DNA of 9,511 nucleotides from Bacteroidota bacterium (GCA_025355705.1 JANXZD010000206.1:1-9511); one strand, 5' to 3'. Shown: positions 1 through 7,588, counted from the stretch's first letter. Notes: generated by a model not told the origin, from the letters alone. Numbers and translations: made by a program.

Positions 1-1090
1 CGGATGTGATCATCACAGCATCCCACGAACTCAATCCTTCCACTTTTCTGATCGTTTCCGGTCTGATCCTTGCGATTGTCTGCGGATTCTTTAATCGAGC
101 GATGAACTTCTCAGTTCCGCCATCACGGGACCAGATCGGAAAAAGATTGGCCATCCCGGTCTGGAACGCCAGATAGGGATACCGATCGGCATGCGTTTCG
201 ATCCCTTCGGCCAACGCCGCTTCCATCATTTGAATGGTGATTTCCTGTTTGTGCCAATTGGATCTGTTTTGCGCTTTTAAATGCGATACTTGCAGACGTG
301 CACCGGAATGCCGGCAAATACGGATCGCTTCATCAAGTGCTTCAAGCAATCGGTTATCTTCGTTCCGCATGTGTGAAGCGTACAGACGGTATGGTTCCGG
401 CGCCGCTTTCATCACTTCCCACAACTCTTCCGTCAATGCAAAGCTTCCAGGTGTATATTCCAGTCCGGTTGAAACACCACAGCATCCTTGTTCAATCGCT
501 TTTTTTACTTCACGTTTCATCGCTTCCATCTCGTCCGGTGTTGCGGGACGATCATCTTCACCGACGATCACTTCGCGGATCGTTCCCAGTCCGACCATCG
601 ACGCAATGTTCTGCGCGGAGCCATTCTTCTCCACGTGTGAGAAAAAACCATCGAAGTCGGAATACAACAGATCATCGTCTTCGGATTTCATTTTCCGCGG
701 TGCACGTGAATCGCCGTCCTGTCCGCCAACCTCAGTCGTGACTCCTTGACGCAATTTACTGTCCGCCGTTGGGAGATGAAGGATCGCCGAATCCGTATGG
801 GTGTGAATATCAACGAAACCGGGAACGACATGCATTCCTTTTGCATCAACGATCCGCATAGCATCTACACTCTCAATATTTCCAAGAACAATGATCTTCC
901 CGTCTCGAATTCCAACATCGGCAAGAGTTTCCGCAACACCGGTTCCATCAATAACTCTCCCTCCTTTAATAATTAAATCAAATTGCGGACGATGAGAAAT
1001 TGATACAGCCGAAGGCACGCAGCCGACAATGAATGCTCCAGCACCAATTGATGCTGAGGTTTGAATGAATTTTCGACGGGTATATGACAT
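1..1090 (-). CDS. Tat-exported amidohydrolase, N-acyl-D-amino-acid deacylase type (3' end missing)
   Basis: I translated this open frame from the ATG at 1090 to the window edge: 363 residues, no internal stop, no stop reached. The N-terminus carries a twin-arginine motif (TRRKFIQ, residues 4-10), a short hydrophobic run and a lipobox (IVGC, 21-24), so it is probably a Tat-exported lipoprotein; this also fixes the start, although no clear ribosome binding site precedes it. Amidohydrolase marks follow: metal-binding HTH at 96-98 (H96, H98), GVTT at 116-119, GLEYTPG at 209-215, ASH at 238-240 (H240), VSHLK at 268-272 (H270) and DRYPY at 302-306. This order matches D-aminoacylases, zinc enzymes that remove the acyl group from N-acyl-D-amino acids. 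The family's zinc-ligand Cys (in GNCG) aligns with D125 (in GGQDG), so the substrate is uncertain. Family members are usually about 480-550 residues, so roughly a quarter to a third is missing. A dihydroorotase- or hydantoinase-like role is less likely. Confidence 0.85.
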   Translation of the reverse strand, partial: MSYTRRKFIQTSASIGAGAFIVGCVPSAVSISHRPQFDLIIKGGRVIDGTGVAETLADVGIRDGKIIVLGNIESVDAMRIVDAKGMHVVPGFVDIHTHTDSAILHLPTADSKLRQGVTTEVGGQDGDSRAPRKMKSEDDDLLYSDFDGFFSHVEKNGSAQNIASMVGLGTIREVIVGEDDRPATPDEMEAMKREVKKAIEQGCCGVSTGLEYTPGSFALTEELWEVMKAAPEPYRLYASHMRNEDNRLLEALDEAIRICRHSGARLQVSHLKAQNRSNWHKQEITIQMMEAALAEGIETHADRYPYLAFQTGMANLFPIWSRDGGTEKFIARLKNPQTIARIRPETIRKVEGLSSWDAVMITS

Positions 1091-1124
1091 AATATTATCT
1101 GTTAACTGATGTTATAAAAAATAT

Positions 1125-1202
1125 TTGCCACAAAAACACTAAAGCACAAAGGTTTATAAAATAATTTTGTGAAAATTTTGTGTCTTAGTGCCTTCGTGGC
1201 TA
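1125..1202. repeat. Imperfect 26-bp inverted repeat of the 'GCCACGAAGGCACTAAG' style
   Basis: The left arm (1125-1150) and the reverse complement of the right arm (1177-1202) match at 20 of 26 positions, around a 26-base loop. The arms carry the pattern GCCAC-AA--CACTAA--CACAAA. From memory, sequences of this style are scattered between genes in many environmental bacteria, but I cannot count copies here. On the minus strand the hairpin follows the PhoH gene, and a run of six T lies just beyond it (near 1114-1121), so it might end PhoH transcription. That role is inference. Confidence 0.7.
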
Positions 1203-1240
1203 AGAGTTAGGGTTTTCTCTTTGAACTCCGTGGTGAAATT

Positions 1241-2629
1241 TTACAATAAATTACTTGCTAATTCCGCTAATTTCGAACGCTCACCTTTTTCAAGATTAAT
1301 GTGTGCGTATATTTTTTGTCCCTGCATCTTCTCGATCAAATAACTTAATCCGTTCGACATGCTGTCAAGATACGGATGATCGATCTGATAAATATCGCCA
1401 GTGAGCACAATCTTCGTTCCTTCTCCCGCGCGCGTGATGATCGTCTTTACTTCGTGTGGAGTGAGATTCTGCGCTTCATCCACAATAAAGAAGATTTTTA
1501 CCAAACTCCGTCCGCGGATGTACGACAGTGCTTCGATAACTAATTTCTCTTCCTCTAACATCATATCGATGCGCTGATACTGTTGATCCGATTCCTGATA
1601 TTGATTTTTGATGACATTCAAATTATCAAAGAGTGGCTGCATGTACGGATCGAGTTTCGATTTGATATCACCGGGAAGATATCCAATATCTTTATTGGAA
1701 AGAGGAACGATCGGCCTTGCCATAAAGATCTGTCGATATAATTTACGCCGTTCAAGAGCAGCTGCGAGCGCAAGAAGCGTTTTTCCCGTCCCCGCTTTTC
1801 CGGAGATCGTTACTAATTGTATATCGGGATTAAGGAGTGCGTTCAACGCAAAGATCTGTTCTGCATTGTGCGGCGCAATTCCATACGCAACACTTTTTTC
1901 GATCTTCGTAATTCTTTGGTGTTCTGCATCGTAGGTTCCAAGTGCAGATTGTTTACCGTTCCGTAAGATAATGAATTCGTTCGGTTGAAAATGATTGGTT
2001 GGTAGCTCAGTCGGATTTACTTGATACGGATTCGAATGGAGACGTGTAAAGATTCCTTCATCAACATTTTCTACAGTGCGATGACCGGTATATAATTCTG
2101 TAAGATTCTTTACCTGATCGTTCTTATAATCCTGCGCAGGTAAACCGACCGCCTTCGCCTTCATCCGCAGATTGACATCTTTTGAAACTAGGATCACTTC
2201 ACGCGACGATTGTTCTTTCGCCAAACAATATGCTGTATTTAAAATCTGATGGTCCGGTTTACTATGAGAGAACGAAGCGTGAATATCCTTATGAAAATCC
2301 TCTTCAAGACGAACAGTGATCTTTCCAAGTCCCGCACCGATCTTAATTCCACCGTTAAAGATATGGTCACCGCTCATCGCATCAACATTCCGAGCAAACT
2401 CACGCGCGTGAAAATTGATCGACTCATTCCCTTTTTTGAATGCGTCGAGTTCCTCCAACACAGTTACGGGTATTACTACATCGTGCTCCTTGAATTGATA
2501 GATACATGAACTGTCATGCAAAACAACGTTGGTATCGAGAACAAAAATTTTCTTTTTGTCTTTTCGCTCTTTTCGAACTTCTGATGATTTCGTCAAAATT
2601 TTTTGCGCCATTGCGTTGTTTAAACCCAT
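1241..2629 (-). CDS. PIN-PhoH fusion protein (PhoH2/YlaK type), predicted RNA-acting ATPase/nuclease
   Basis: This 462-residue protein joins an N-terminal PIN nuclease domain to a C-terminal PhoH ATPase. In the PIN part (about 27-165) I see FVLDTN with D32, then E59/E60, D126 and D151, the acidic residues expected to hold the catalytic metal. In the PhoH part (about 245-462) I see a Walker A motif, GKAGTGKT (277-284); a Walker B motif, FIVDEAQN (381-388); LTGD (409-412); and a C-terminal ERS-LAELASNLL stretch with a likely arginine finger at R451. The family's mycobacterial PhoH2 has RNA-unwinding and RNA-cutting activity, so a cytoplasmic RNA-processing role is likely by homology. The length is typical and all key residues are present. 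The start is ambiguous between residue 1 and Met7 (2611); neither has a clear ribosome binding site. No linked partner gene is visible. Confidence 0.93.
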   Translation of the reverse strand: MGLNNAMAQKILTKSSEVRKERKDKKKIFVLDTNVVLHDSSCIYQFKEHDVVIPVTVLEELDAFKKGNESINFHAREFARNVDAMSGDHIFNGGIKIGAGLGKITVRLEEDFHKDIHASFSHSKPDHQILNTAYCLAKEQSSREVILVSKDVNLRMKAKAVGLPAQDYKNDQVKNLTELYTGHRTVENVDEGIFTRLHSNPYQVNPTELPTNHFQPNEFIILRNGKQSALGTYDAEHQRITKIEKSVAYGIAPHNAEQIFALNALLNPDIQLVTISGKAGTGKTLLALAAALERRKLYRQIFMARPIVPLSNKDIGYLPGDIKSKLDPYMQPLFDNLNVIKNQYQESDQQYQRIDMMLEEEKLVIEALSYIRGRSLVKIFFIVDEAQNLTPHEVKTIITRAGEGTKIVLTGDIYQIDHPYLDSMSNGLSYLIEKMQGQKIYAHINLEKGERSKLAELASNLL

Positions 2630-2685
2630 TTAGTGAATGGAAATAGTGAATTAAATTTTCAAACCATCTCAATACTCCAAGATCA

Positions 2686-2773
2686 TAGTCATTGCGAGCT
2701 GTTCTTTGGCGAAGCAATCTTGTTACTAAAGGATAAAGATTGCTTCGGTCGCTTTGCTCCCTCGCAATGACTA
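2686..2773. repeat. Inverted repeat of the 'GTCATTGCGAG ... GAAGCAATCTT' style
   Basis: The left arm (2686-2721) begins TAGTCATTGCGAG and ends GCGAAGCAATCTT. The right arm (2736-2773), read in reverse complement, begins and ends almost identically and carries GGGAGCAAAGCGACC in the middle. The ends of the arms pair well, the centres less so, and the loop is 14 bases. I recall this palindrome style as a common interspersed repeat in many bacterial genomes. Its products in six-frame translation (for example VIAREQSDRSN) are a known source of false gene calls. Confidence 0.75.
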
Positions 2774-3135
2774 TTAATTTTGTGATGGCTTTTGTAAAAA
2801 GTATATAACTTTGCTGACGAATGTTGAAATCCGGGGATTGAAAGGAAACAACTTTTGTTGTCTTTATTGGCAAGAATGGTCTCTTGTTCAAGAATAACTT
2901 TAAGTCATTGTAACAAATAGCTTGGATATACGCAAGGGGTAATAGGTTAAATTTTTGGAGGTTTCGGTGGAAATCTAATCGTAGAGTTATCTTGAGTTTA
3001 AGATTAAAACTCAAATTAGCGTCATCCAATCCCATACTTCTCCCCCATCTCGCACAAATCTTTTTCACTAATCAGTAAAAGTTCTTTTGGCATTTCTATG
3101 TTACCTAATCTTACGGGGAGAATTGTCTCTTGTAG

Positions 3136-3165
3136 TGTAACTCCGCCATTCATGGCGGAGTTACA
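3136..3165. repeat. REP-like palindrome, left side
   Basis: This is a perfect 13-bp stem (3136-3148 with 3153-3165; core ACTCCGCCA/TGGCGGAGT) closed by the four-base loop TTCA. Over the shared 24-base core it matches the right-hand palindrome, read in the opposite orientation, at 22 positions. It lies downstream of the transposase gene. Confidence 0.85.
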
Positions 3166-3188
3166 AATTTCAAATAAAACAAACGGCT

Positions 3189-3620
3189 TTAGCCATGACG
3201 TTGAAGGTTATACGTTCTCAAAAATTCTTCAGCCTCTTCTTGGTATGTTTTCGTTCTATGATGCTCCTCTTGTCCTTGAATATATTTCCTCACTGTTTCA
3301 ATCTGAGATTCACCCACCGAAGCAGCATAATATTCATCAGCCCATTCAAATTTTGTTTTGGTGATTTGGTTTGCATTGATCCAAAATGCCGATTCCCCTT
3401 TAACCAATTGAAGGACTTTTGCTATTGTCATATCAGCATTTAGTCCAAACAGGCAATGAAGATGCTCTGTAGAACCATCGATCGTATCAATGAATATTTT
3501 CTTCTCTTTGGCGTTTTCTCGAATATGTGCAAGGACGACCGGCTTTATTTCCTTCGTCAAGTACGGTTCTCTATTTTTAGTTCCCCATACTGCGTGGATC
3601 ATCACTTTTACGAATGCCAT
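3189..3620 (-). CDS. IS200-like / REP-associated tyrosine transposase (Y1 family)
   Basis: This 143-residue protein is a complete Y1-family (HUH) transposase. These enzymes cut and rejoin single-stranded DNA at hairpins through a covalent tyrosine link. Visible marks are the N-terminal IHAVWGTKNREP stretch (8-19), the metal-binding H-x-H in EHLHCLF (H53, H55), WADEYYAASV (93-102) and the catalytic YIQGQ (Y113, Q117). The length fits the family, which is usually about 130-180 residues. No TnpB-like accessory gene is present. The stop codon lies inside the inner GGCTTTAGCC motif, and the ATG at 3620 follows the matching motif on the other side after about nine bases. No clear ribosome binding site is visible, so expression may be low. 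The gene reads as intact rather than decayed. Because it is flanked by REP-type palindromes rather than unequal hairpin ends, I favour a RAYT over classical IS200, with moderate confidence. Confidence 0.92.
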   Translation of the reverse strand: MAFVKVMIHAVWGTKNREPYLTKEIKPVVLAHIRENAKEKKIFIDTIDGSTEHLHCLFGLNADMTIAKVLQLVKGESAFWINANQITKTKFEWADEYYAASVGESQIETVRKYIQGQEEHHRTKTYQEEAEEFLRTYNLQRHG

Positions 3621-3663
3621 ATTTTTTCAGGGCTAAAGCCCATCGGTTTGGTTCGTTGGATTG

Positions 3664-3685
3664 ACTCCGCCATAAATGGCGGAGT
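3664..3685. repeat. REP-like palindrome, right side
   Basis: This is a 9-bp perfect stem ACTCCGCCA/TGGCGGAGT (3664-3672 with 3677-3685) around the loop TAAA. It is the partner of the palindrome at 3136-3165 and lies upstream of the transposase start, with the inner GGGCTAAAGCCC motif (3630-3641) between them. Confidence 0.85.
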
Positions 3686-3744
3686 TATAATTACGTCAAA
3701 CAAACAGAAATGATAATTTTAGTATCACATATTTTTTTGATCCC

Positions 3745-3765
3745 GCGAAAGTTCCGAACCTTCGC
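3745..3765. repeat. Short inverted repeat GCGAAAGTTC / GAACCTTCGC
   Basis: Ten-base arms pair with one A-C mismatch, which becomes a G-U pair on minus-strand RNA. The spacer is a single base, so two or more inner pairs must open to form a real loop. It lies 15 bases downstream of the prolyl oligopeptidase stop codon. No T-run follows on the minus strand, so it is not a standard intrinsic terminator; it may be another small interspersed repeat. Confidence 0.5.
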
Positions 3766-3779
3766 AAGGTGATTGATCT

Positions 3780-5897
3780 CTATTCTTTCAGCAGATACAT
3801 CGGTGTAATTCCCATATTCCACCATGTGAACGAATAGATATCCGAGGTTTCTTCAATGATCTTTGCAGTCGGTTTTCCTGCACCGTGACCGGCAGAAGTT
3901 TCGATGCGGATCAACACAGGATTTGGTCCTTTGTACTTTTCCTGCAATGTTGAGATATATTTAAATGAATGAGCAGGAACAACTCGATCATCATGGTCGG
4001 CGGTTGTTACAAGGATAGCAGGATAATTCACGCTGTCTCGAATATTTTGAATCGGGGAATATTTTTTAAGATAATTGAATTGTACGGAATCGTCACTTGA
4101 ACCGTAATCATTCACCCACGCCCATCCGATGGTGAATTTGTGGAATCGAAGCATGTCCATTACACCAACCGCAGGAAGCGCTACTTTGAAAAGATCAGGA
4201 CGTTGATTGGTCACTGCACCGACAAGCAATCCTCCGTTCGATCCTCCCTGAATCGCCAGTTTTGACGGATTGGTGTATTTATTCCCGACCAGATATTCTG
4301 CCGCCGCAATAAAATCATCAAAGACATTTTGTTTATTGAACCGCATTCCCGCTTCGTGCCATTTCTCGCCATACTCGCTGCCGCCCCGAATATTTGCAAC
4401 GGCATACACACCTCCCTGCTCCAACCACAGTAATCGAGAAGCACTAAAAGAAGGATTAATAGAGACATTGAAGCCACCGTAGCCGTACAACAACGTGGGA
4501 TTATTTCCGTCAAGTAGTATTCCTTTTTTATGGACGATGAACATCGGAATCTTTGTTCCATCTTTACTTGGATAAAAGATTTGCTTCGTTTCGTAATCAT
4601 TCGGATTAAAATTTACTTCTGTTTTACGAAACAACGATGACAATTTTGTTTTGATATCATATTTGTAAATAGTTGCTGGATATGTAAATGAGGTTAACGT
4701 ATAAAATGTAAACGCATCTTTACGTTCACCACCGAAACCCGCAACATTGCCGAGTGTTTCGAGAGGAATTTCGTCCTCAAATTTTCCATTCAGATCATAA
4801 ACATACACATGATGGCTTACATCCTTCATATATACTGCAAATATTTTTCCACCAACAACAGAAACGGAGGTTAACGGCTCAGGCTTTTCCGGAAGGATCT
4901 CCTTCCAATTCTCTTCTCCGGGATGTTCGGGATCGCAAAGAACAACTTTTTGATTTGGTGCATGACGATTCGTCGAGAGTAAAAGTTTACCGCCAATATT
5001 ATCTATAATACTAACTTCATCATCAAACGTAGTTATGATCGGAAGAAATACCATTCTTTTATTAAGATCACGATAATAGAGAGCATTACCATTTGAACCG
5101 CGCTGACTGATATATAGCGAAATAAATCGTTCGTCTTCTGTAGCTCCTATACTGACAGTTCTCTGTGGATTTTCCTTGTCCTCATAAACAAGAGCATCTT
5201 TTGACTGCGGAGTTCCGATGATATGATAGTACGCCTTATGGTATGCATTCGACGTTGAAAGTTTTGATCCCGTATCGCTCGGCGTTGGATAACGTGAATA
5301 GTAGAATCCATTCCCTAACCATGTAATACCGGTAAATTTTGCCCATTCGATCTTTTCGCTGAGTAATTTTTTTGAAGCGACGTCCATAACATAGATATCG
5401 CGCCAATCAGAACCTGCTTTGGAGACCGCGTAGGCAAAATATTTTCCATCTTTATCGAATGATGTTCCCTGGATAGAAGTCGTTCCGTCTGCCGAAAGCT
5501 TGTTGGGATCGAGGAATAGTTCCGGTTTTGCATCAAGCGAGCCGCGTTGGATGTAGAGAATGCTTTGATTCTGTAATCCGTCATTCTTGTAGAAGAACCA
5601 ATTTTTTCCAGAACGAAACGGTGCAGTGTATTTCGGATAGTTTAATAGTTTTGTTAAACGATTTTTTACTTTTTCCCGAAATGGAATTTGATTCAAATAT
5701 CCAAACGTTACTTTATTCTGATCACCTACCCATTCTTTCACCGCTACAGCTGTATCTTGTTCCATCCAGCGGTACGGGTCTGTAACTTGTAACCCAAAAT
5801 AACTATCGACGTGATCGATTTTAACTGTTTTTGGATATTGTAGCTGCGACAGCATCGTTACCGACATCGCAAGAAGAAGAAAAAATATTTTTTTCAT
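3780..5897 (-). CDS. Prolyl oligopeptidase (S9A), with signal peptide
   Basis: This 705-residue serine peptidase cuts short peptides after proline. It starts with a Sec signal peptide (KK then FFLLLAMSVTML, cleavage around residues 17-20), so it should act outside the cytoplasm. An N-terminal beta-propeller (about 75-435) restricts access to the active site, and the alpha/beta-hydrolase fold follows from about 440. The catalytic triad is S553 in GGSNGG (551-556), D636 in ADHDDRVVP and H671 in SAGHGAGKP. YGYGG (471-475) gives the oxyanion-hole tyrosine, and R638 corresponds to the substrate-binding Arg of the porcine enzyme. The length equals that of typical bacterial prolyl endopeptidases (about 700). 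The start is supported by AAAGGG (5903-5908) five bases upstream. The M14 peptidase gene lies 29 bp upstream on the same strand, so the two are probably co-transcribed. All key residues are intact. Confidence 0.96.
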   Translation of the reverse strand: MKKIFFLLLAMSVTMLSQLQYPKTVKIDHVDSYFGLQVTDPYRWMEQDTAVAVKEWVGDQNKVTFGYLNQIPFREKVKNRLTKLLNYPKYTAPFRSGKNWFFYKNDGLQNQSILYIQRGSLDAKPELFLDPNKLSADGTTSIQGTSFDKDGKYFAYAVSKAGSDWRDIYVMDVASKKLLSEKIEWAKFTGITWLGNGFYYSRYPTPSDTGSKLSTSNAYHKAYYHIIGTPQSKDALVYEDKENPQRTVSIGATEDERFISLYISQRGSNGNALYYRDLNKRMVFLPIITTFDDEVSIIDNIGGKLLLSTNRHAPNQKVVLCDPEHPGEENWKEILPEKPEPLTSVSVVGGKIFAVYMKDVSHHVYVYDLNGKFEDEIPLETLGNVAGFGGERKDAFTFYTLTSFTYPATIYKYDIKTKLSSLFRKTEVNFNPNDYETKQIFYPSKDGTKIPMFIVHKKGILLDGNNPTLLYGYGGFNVSINPSFSASRLLWLEQGGVYAVANIRGGSEYGEKWHEAGMRFNKQNVFDDFIAAAEYLVGNKYTNPSKLAIQGGSNGGLLVGAVTNQRPDLFKVALPAVGVMDMLRFHKFTIGWAWVNDYGSSDDSVQFNYLKKYSPIQNIRDSVNYPAILVTTADHDDRVVPAHSFKYISTLQEKYKGPNPVLIRIETSAGHGAGKPTAKIIEETSDIYSFTWWNMGITPMYLLKE

Positions 5898-5902
5898 TAT
5901 GA

Positions 5903-5908
5903 CCCTTT
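5903..5908 (-). promoter_or_regulatory. Ribosome binding site of the prolyl oligopeptidase gene
   Basis: The minus strand reads AAAGGG, then TCATA, then ATG. The site lies within the 29-bp gap after the upstream M14 gene, which supports both the chosen start and translation from a shared message. Confidence 0.6.
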
Positions 5909-5926
5909 AATAGTTAATCAATAAAA

Positions 5927-7492
5927 TCATTCAATCGCTTTTACAATCGGATAATATTTCCCATCGCCGAAATATTTATCAATGATATTCCAGGTTACAA
6001 CACCATCTTCTGATTCCGGCTCAAGCAAATAAAATGCAAGGCGAGATAGCGGTTGATTCATCTCAACAATAACAGTTCCGGCAGGAATTGTTTGCTCGAT
6101 TGTTTCAAAGATTCCTTCCAGCGTTCTCATCTTATGTTTTTGAAATTCTCGTTCCGCTGTTTTGTTTTCTCGTATCGTAAAACGCTGCACTTTCTTCCGT
6201 TGTGGTTCTTTGAGAACCGTCAACTGTATTCCATGCTCATGCAATAATGCTATCACTTCATGCAATGAGTCAGGAATGCAATACTGAATGGGAACTTTTG
6301 ATTTCCGAGTTGCACGGGAAGAATAAAACTCAGCTGTGACGATCTTCTTTAGACTGTCTTCGTTCATCAAAAACATGATCTCATTGCTGTACGGATTTCG
6401 CACCTCTTTTACAGCTGCAAGAAGAATTTCTTGGGAAGGATTCGACCCAACGATTTCCGCTCTTACTGCAAGAGAATCAAATATTCTAATATTTTTGGCG
6501 GCATCATCTGCTTTTTGAATTGTCTCTTTTATCGCTTTCCAATCGGTATTGGCGACATCAAGAATATTCACAACCAATGATTTCGTTGAAGCAATTCGTT
6601 GTTTGAATGAAATATATGAGTACGATTCACTCAAGATCGCCAAACGATTTCTAAACCCGACGTAATTACTGTTGAACCGCGGCTCTGTTACCCAATAATA
6701 ATATCCCGGTTTTCCCGCAGGAGTCTTTTCGAGATAATCGCCGTAACGATGAATTCGCCAATGATCTGATTCCACTCGCTGTTCAACGTTAGGAAAGAAA
6801 ACATTCCGAGTATAATTATCCAGTGTTTGATCGATCACCGGATTTAACGCAAAACTATAAGTGATATGATATCCGTGAAATGATCCATTGGTTGTGTGAA
6901 GATCAATCGTTACTTGCGGATCATATTCATTCAACATCTTCACAAATGAAACTACTTCAGGTGTCTCTAATTTCATGTGATCACGATTCAGATCAAGTCC
7001 CTGTCCGTTTGCGCGCTGTCCCATTCCGGCAATCGGTCCGTGCTGCCAGGGACGATTATATAAACTGATCATATCGTTTCCGTCGGCATTGAAGATTGGA
7101 ACAATCAATAACACAAGATTCTTTTTCCATTCAGCATGCTTTCCCGCCTTTAATTCCCGCAGCAATTCAAGCAGTGCTTCTTTCCCTTCAACTTCACCAG
7201 CGTGAATGTTTCCTTGGATATACACAACCAGCTTTCCTGACTTGCGAATCGTTTCTGGTTTTGTATCAGGTATATCTCCATACACGATCATCGGAAGACG
7301 TTTCCCTTGAGTAGAATATCCAAGTGAAGTCTGTTTCATCATTTTTCCATCGATTTTCAACGCATCAATAAAATCTAACACATCTTGATACCGCGATGTT
7401 TCTTCGTAATTGGATTTTTCTGGTCTGGTGCGTTGGGATGGTGAAATGGATATGCAGATGAGTAGAAGAAAAAAAATCTTTACAATTGTCAT
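5927..7492 (-). CDS. M14-family zinc carboxypeptidase-like protein, exported
   Basis: This 521-residue protein has a Sec signal peptide (hydrophobic FFLLLICISI, residues 7-16; cleavage near 19-20) followed by an M14 metallopeptidase domain (about 35-310). The zinc ligands are HAGE (H97, E100) and H199 in DLHTTNG (197-203). LDLNRD (166-171) supplies the N169/R170 pair that binds the substrate's C-terminus in carboxypeptidases. E289 in LSESYSY (287-293) fits the catalytic glutamate. A further C-terminal region of about 210 residues (310-521) follows; I do not recognise a catalytic motif in it, and it may be a beta-rich accessory domain. Family members remove C-terminal residues from peptides or cut related amide bonds; the exact specificity cannot be read here. 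The start is supported by AGAGGA (7496-7501) just upstream. It is the first gene of a probable operon with the prolyl oligopeptidase. Confidence 0.9.
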   Translation of the reverse strand: MTIVKIFFLLLICISISPSQRTRPEKSNYEETSRYQDVLDFIDALKIDGKMMKQTSLGYSTQGKRLPMIVYGDIPDTKPETIRKSGKLVVYIQGNIHAGEVEGKEALLELLRELKAGKHAEWKKNLVLLIVPIFNADGNDMISLYNRPWQHGPIAGMGQRANGQGLDLNRDHMKLETPEVVSFVKMLNEYDPQVTIDLHTTNGSFHGYHITYSFALNPVIDQTLDNYTRNVFFPNVEQRVESDHWRIHRYGDYLEKTPAGKPGYYYWVTEPRFNSNYVGFRNRLAILSESYSYISFKQRIASTKSLVVNILDVANTDWKAIKETIQKADDAAKNIRIFDSLAVRAEIVGSNPSQEILLAAVKEVRNPYSNEIMFLMNEDSLKKIVTAEFYSSRATRKSKVPIQYCIPDSLHEVIALLHEHGIQLTVLKEPQRKKVQRFTIRENKTAEREFQKHKMRTLEGIFETIEQTIPAGTVIVEMNQPLSRLAFYLLEPESEDGVVTWNIIDKYFGDGKYYPIVKAIE

Positions 7493-7495
7493 TAA

Positions 7496-7501
7496 TCCTC
7501 T
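7496..7501 (-). promoter_or_regulatory. Ribosome binding site of the M14 peptidase gene
   Basis: The minus strand reads AGAGGA, then TTA, then ATG. The spacing is short but the core GAGG is clear, and it marks 7492 as the start. The promoter should lie in 7502-7590, but I could not single out a convincing pair of boxes. Confidence 0.55.
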
Positions 7502-7588
7502 ATAGATAAATTGATAAAAGAATATACTTCGAATTATTGTTCGATGCTACAACACAGCATAATTGGTTTCCCTAACATTAATATGTAA

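Larger units (their letters stand above)
2630..3188. other. Gene-poor spacer with repeats and no convincing gene
   Basis: I find no credible gene here. A 184-codon open frame on the minus strand (2514-3068) overlaps the PhoH start, and part of its length is only the translation of the repeat at 2686-2773. A 23-codon reading frame on the minus strand (3022-3093, starting MPKELLLISEKDL) could be the front of a decayed gene, but it resembles nothing I recognise. Other contents are an 8-bp inverted repeat (2992-2999 with 3007-3014, 7-base loop), an ACAAC-TTTT-GTTGT hairpin near 2849-2862, the REP palindrome at 3136-3165 and the left edge of the transposase unit. Confidence 0.6.
3136..3687 (-). 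mobile_element. REP-framed IS200-like transposase unit
   Basis: A single small transposase gene (3189-3620) is flanked by two copies of the same two-part module in opposite orientation. Reading inward from each side there is an ACTCCGCCA/TGGCGGAGT hairpin, a 20- to 23-base spacer with an AAAC-rich stretch, and then GGCTTTAGCC. The left palindrome is at 3136-3165 and the right at 3664-3685. The inner motifs are at 3185-3194 and 3630-3641, directly against the gene's stop and start codons. This is the layout expected of a REP-associated tyrosine transposase (RAYT) with its repeats. I cannot define exact ends or a target site from one copy. Confidence 0.7.

Noticed and set aside
234..976. Overlapping plus-strand open frames of 76 to 171 codons
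   Set aside because: They lie antisense to the amidohydrolase, whose frame is continuous and carries family motifs, so they are shadows.
1125..2773. CRISPR array suggested by repeated-looking intergenic sequence
   Set aside because: The repeats are single inverted pairs of different sequence, with no regular direct repeats, spacers or cas genes.
2514..3068. A 184-codon open reading frame on the minus strand
   Set aside because: It overlaps the start of the PhoH gene, its middle is the translation of the intergenic inverted repeat (REQSDRSN type), and it has no recognisable domain or ribosome binding site.
3098..3713. Plus-strand open frames of 82 to 88 codons around the transposase
   Set aside because: They run antisense through the transposase and its palindromes and show no family motif.
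3745..3765. Intrinsic terminator of the prolyl oligopeptidase gene
   Set aside because: On the minus strand the stem is followed by an A-rich stretch and not a T-run, and the one-base spacer forces inner pairs open.
4211..4600. A 129-codon minus-strand frame inside the prolyl oligopeptidase gene
   Set aside because: It is an alternative frame over the best-conserved catalytic region; no frameshift exists in the main gene.
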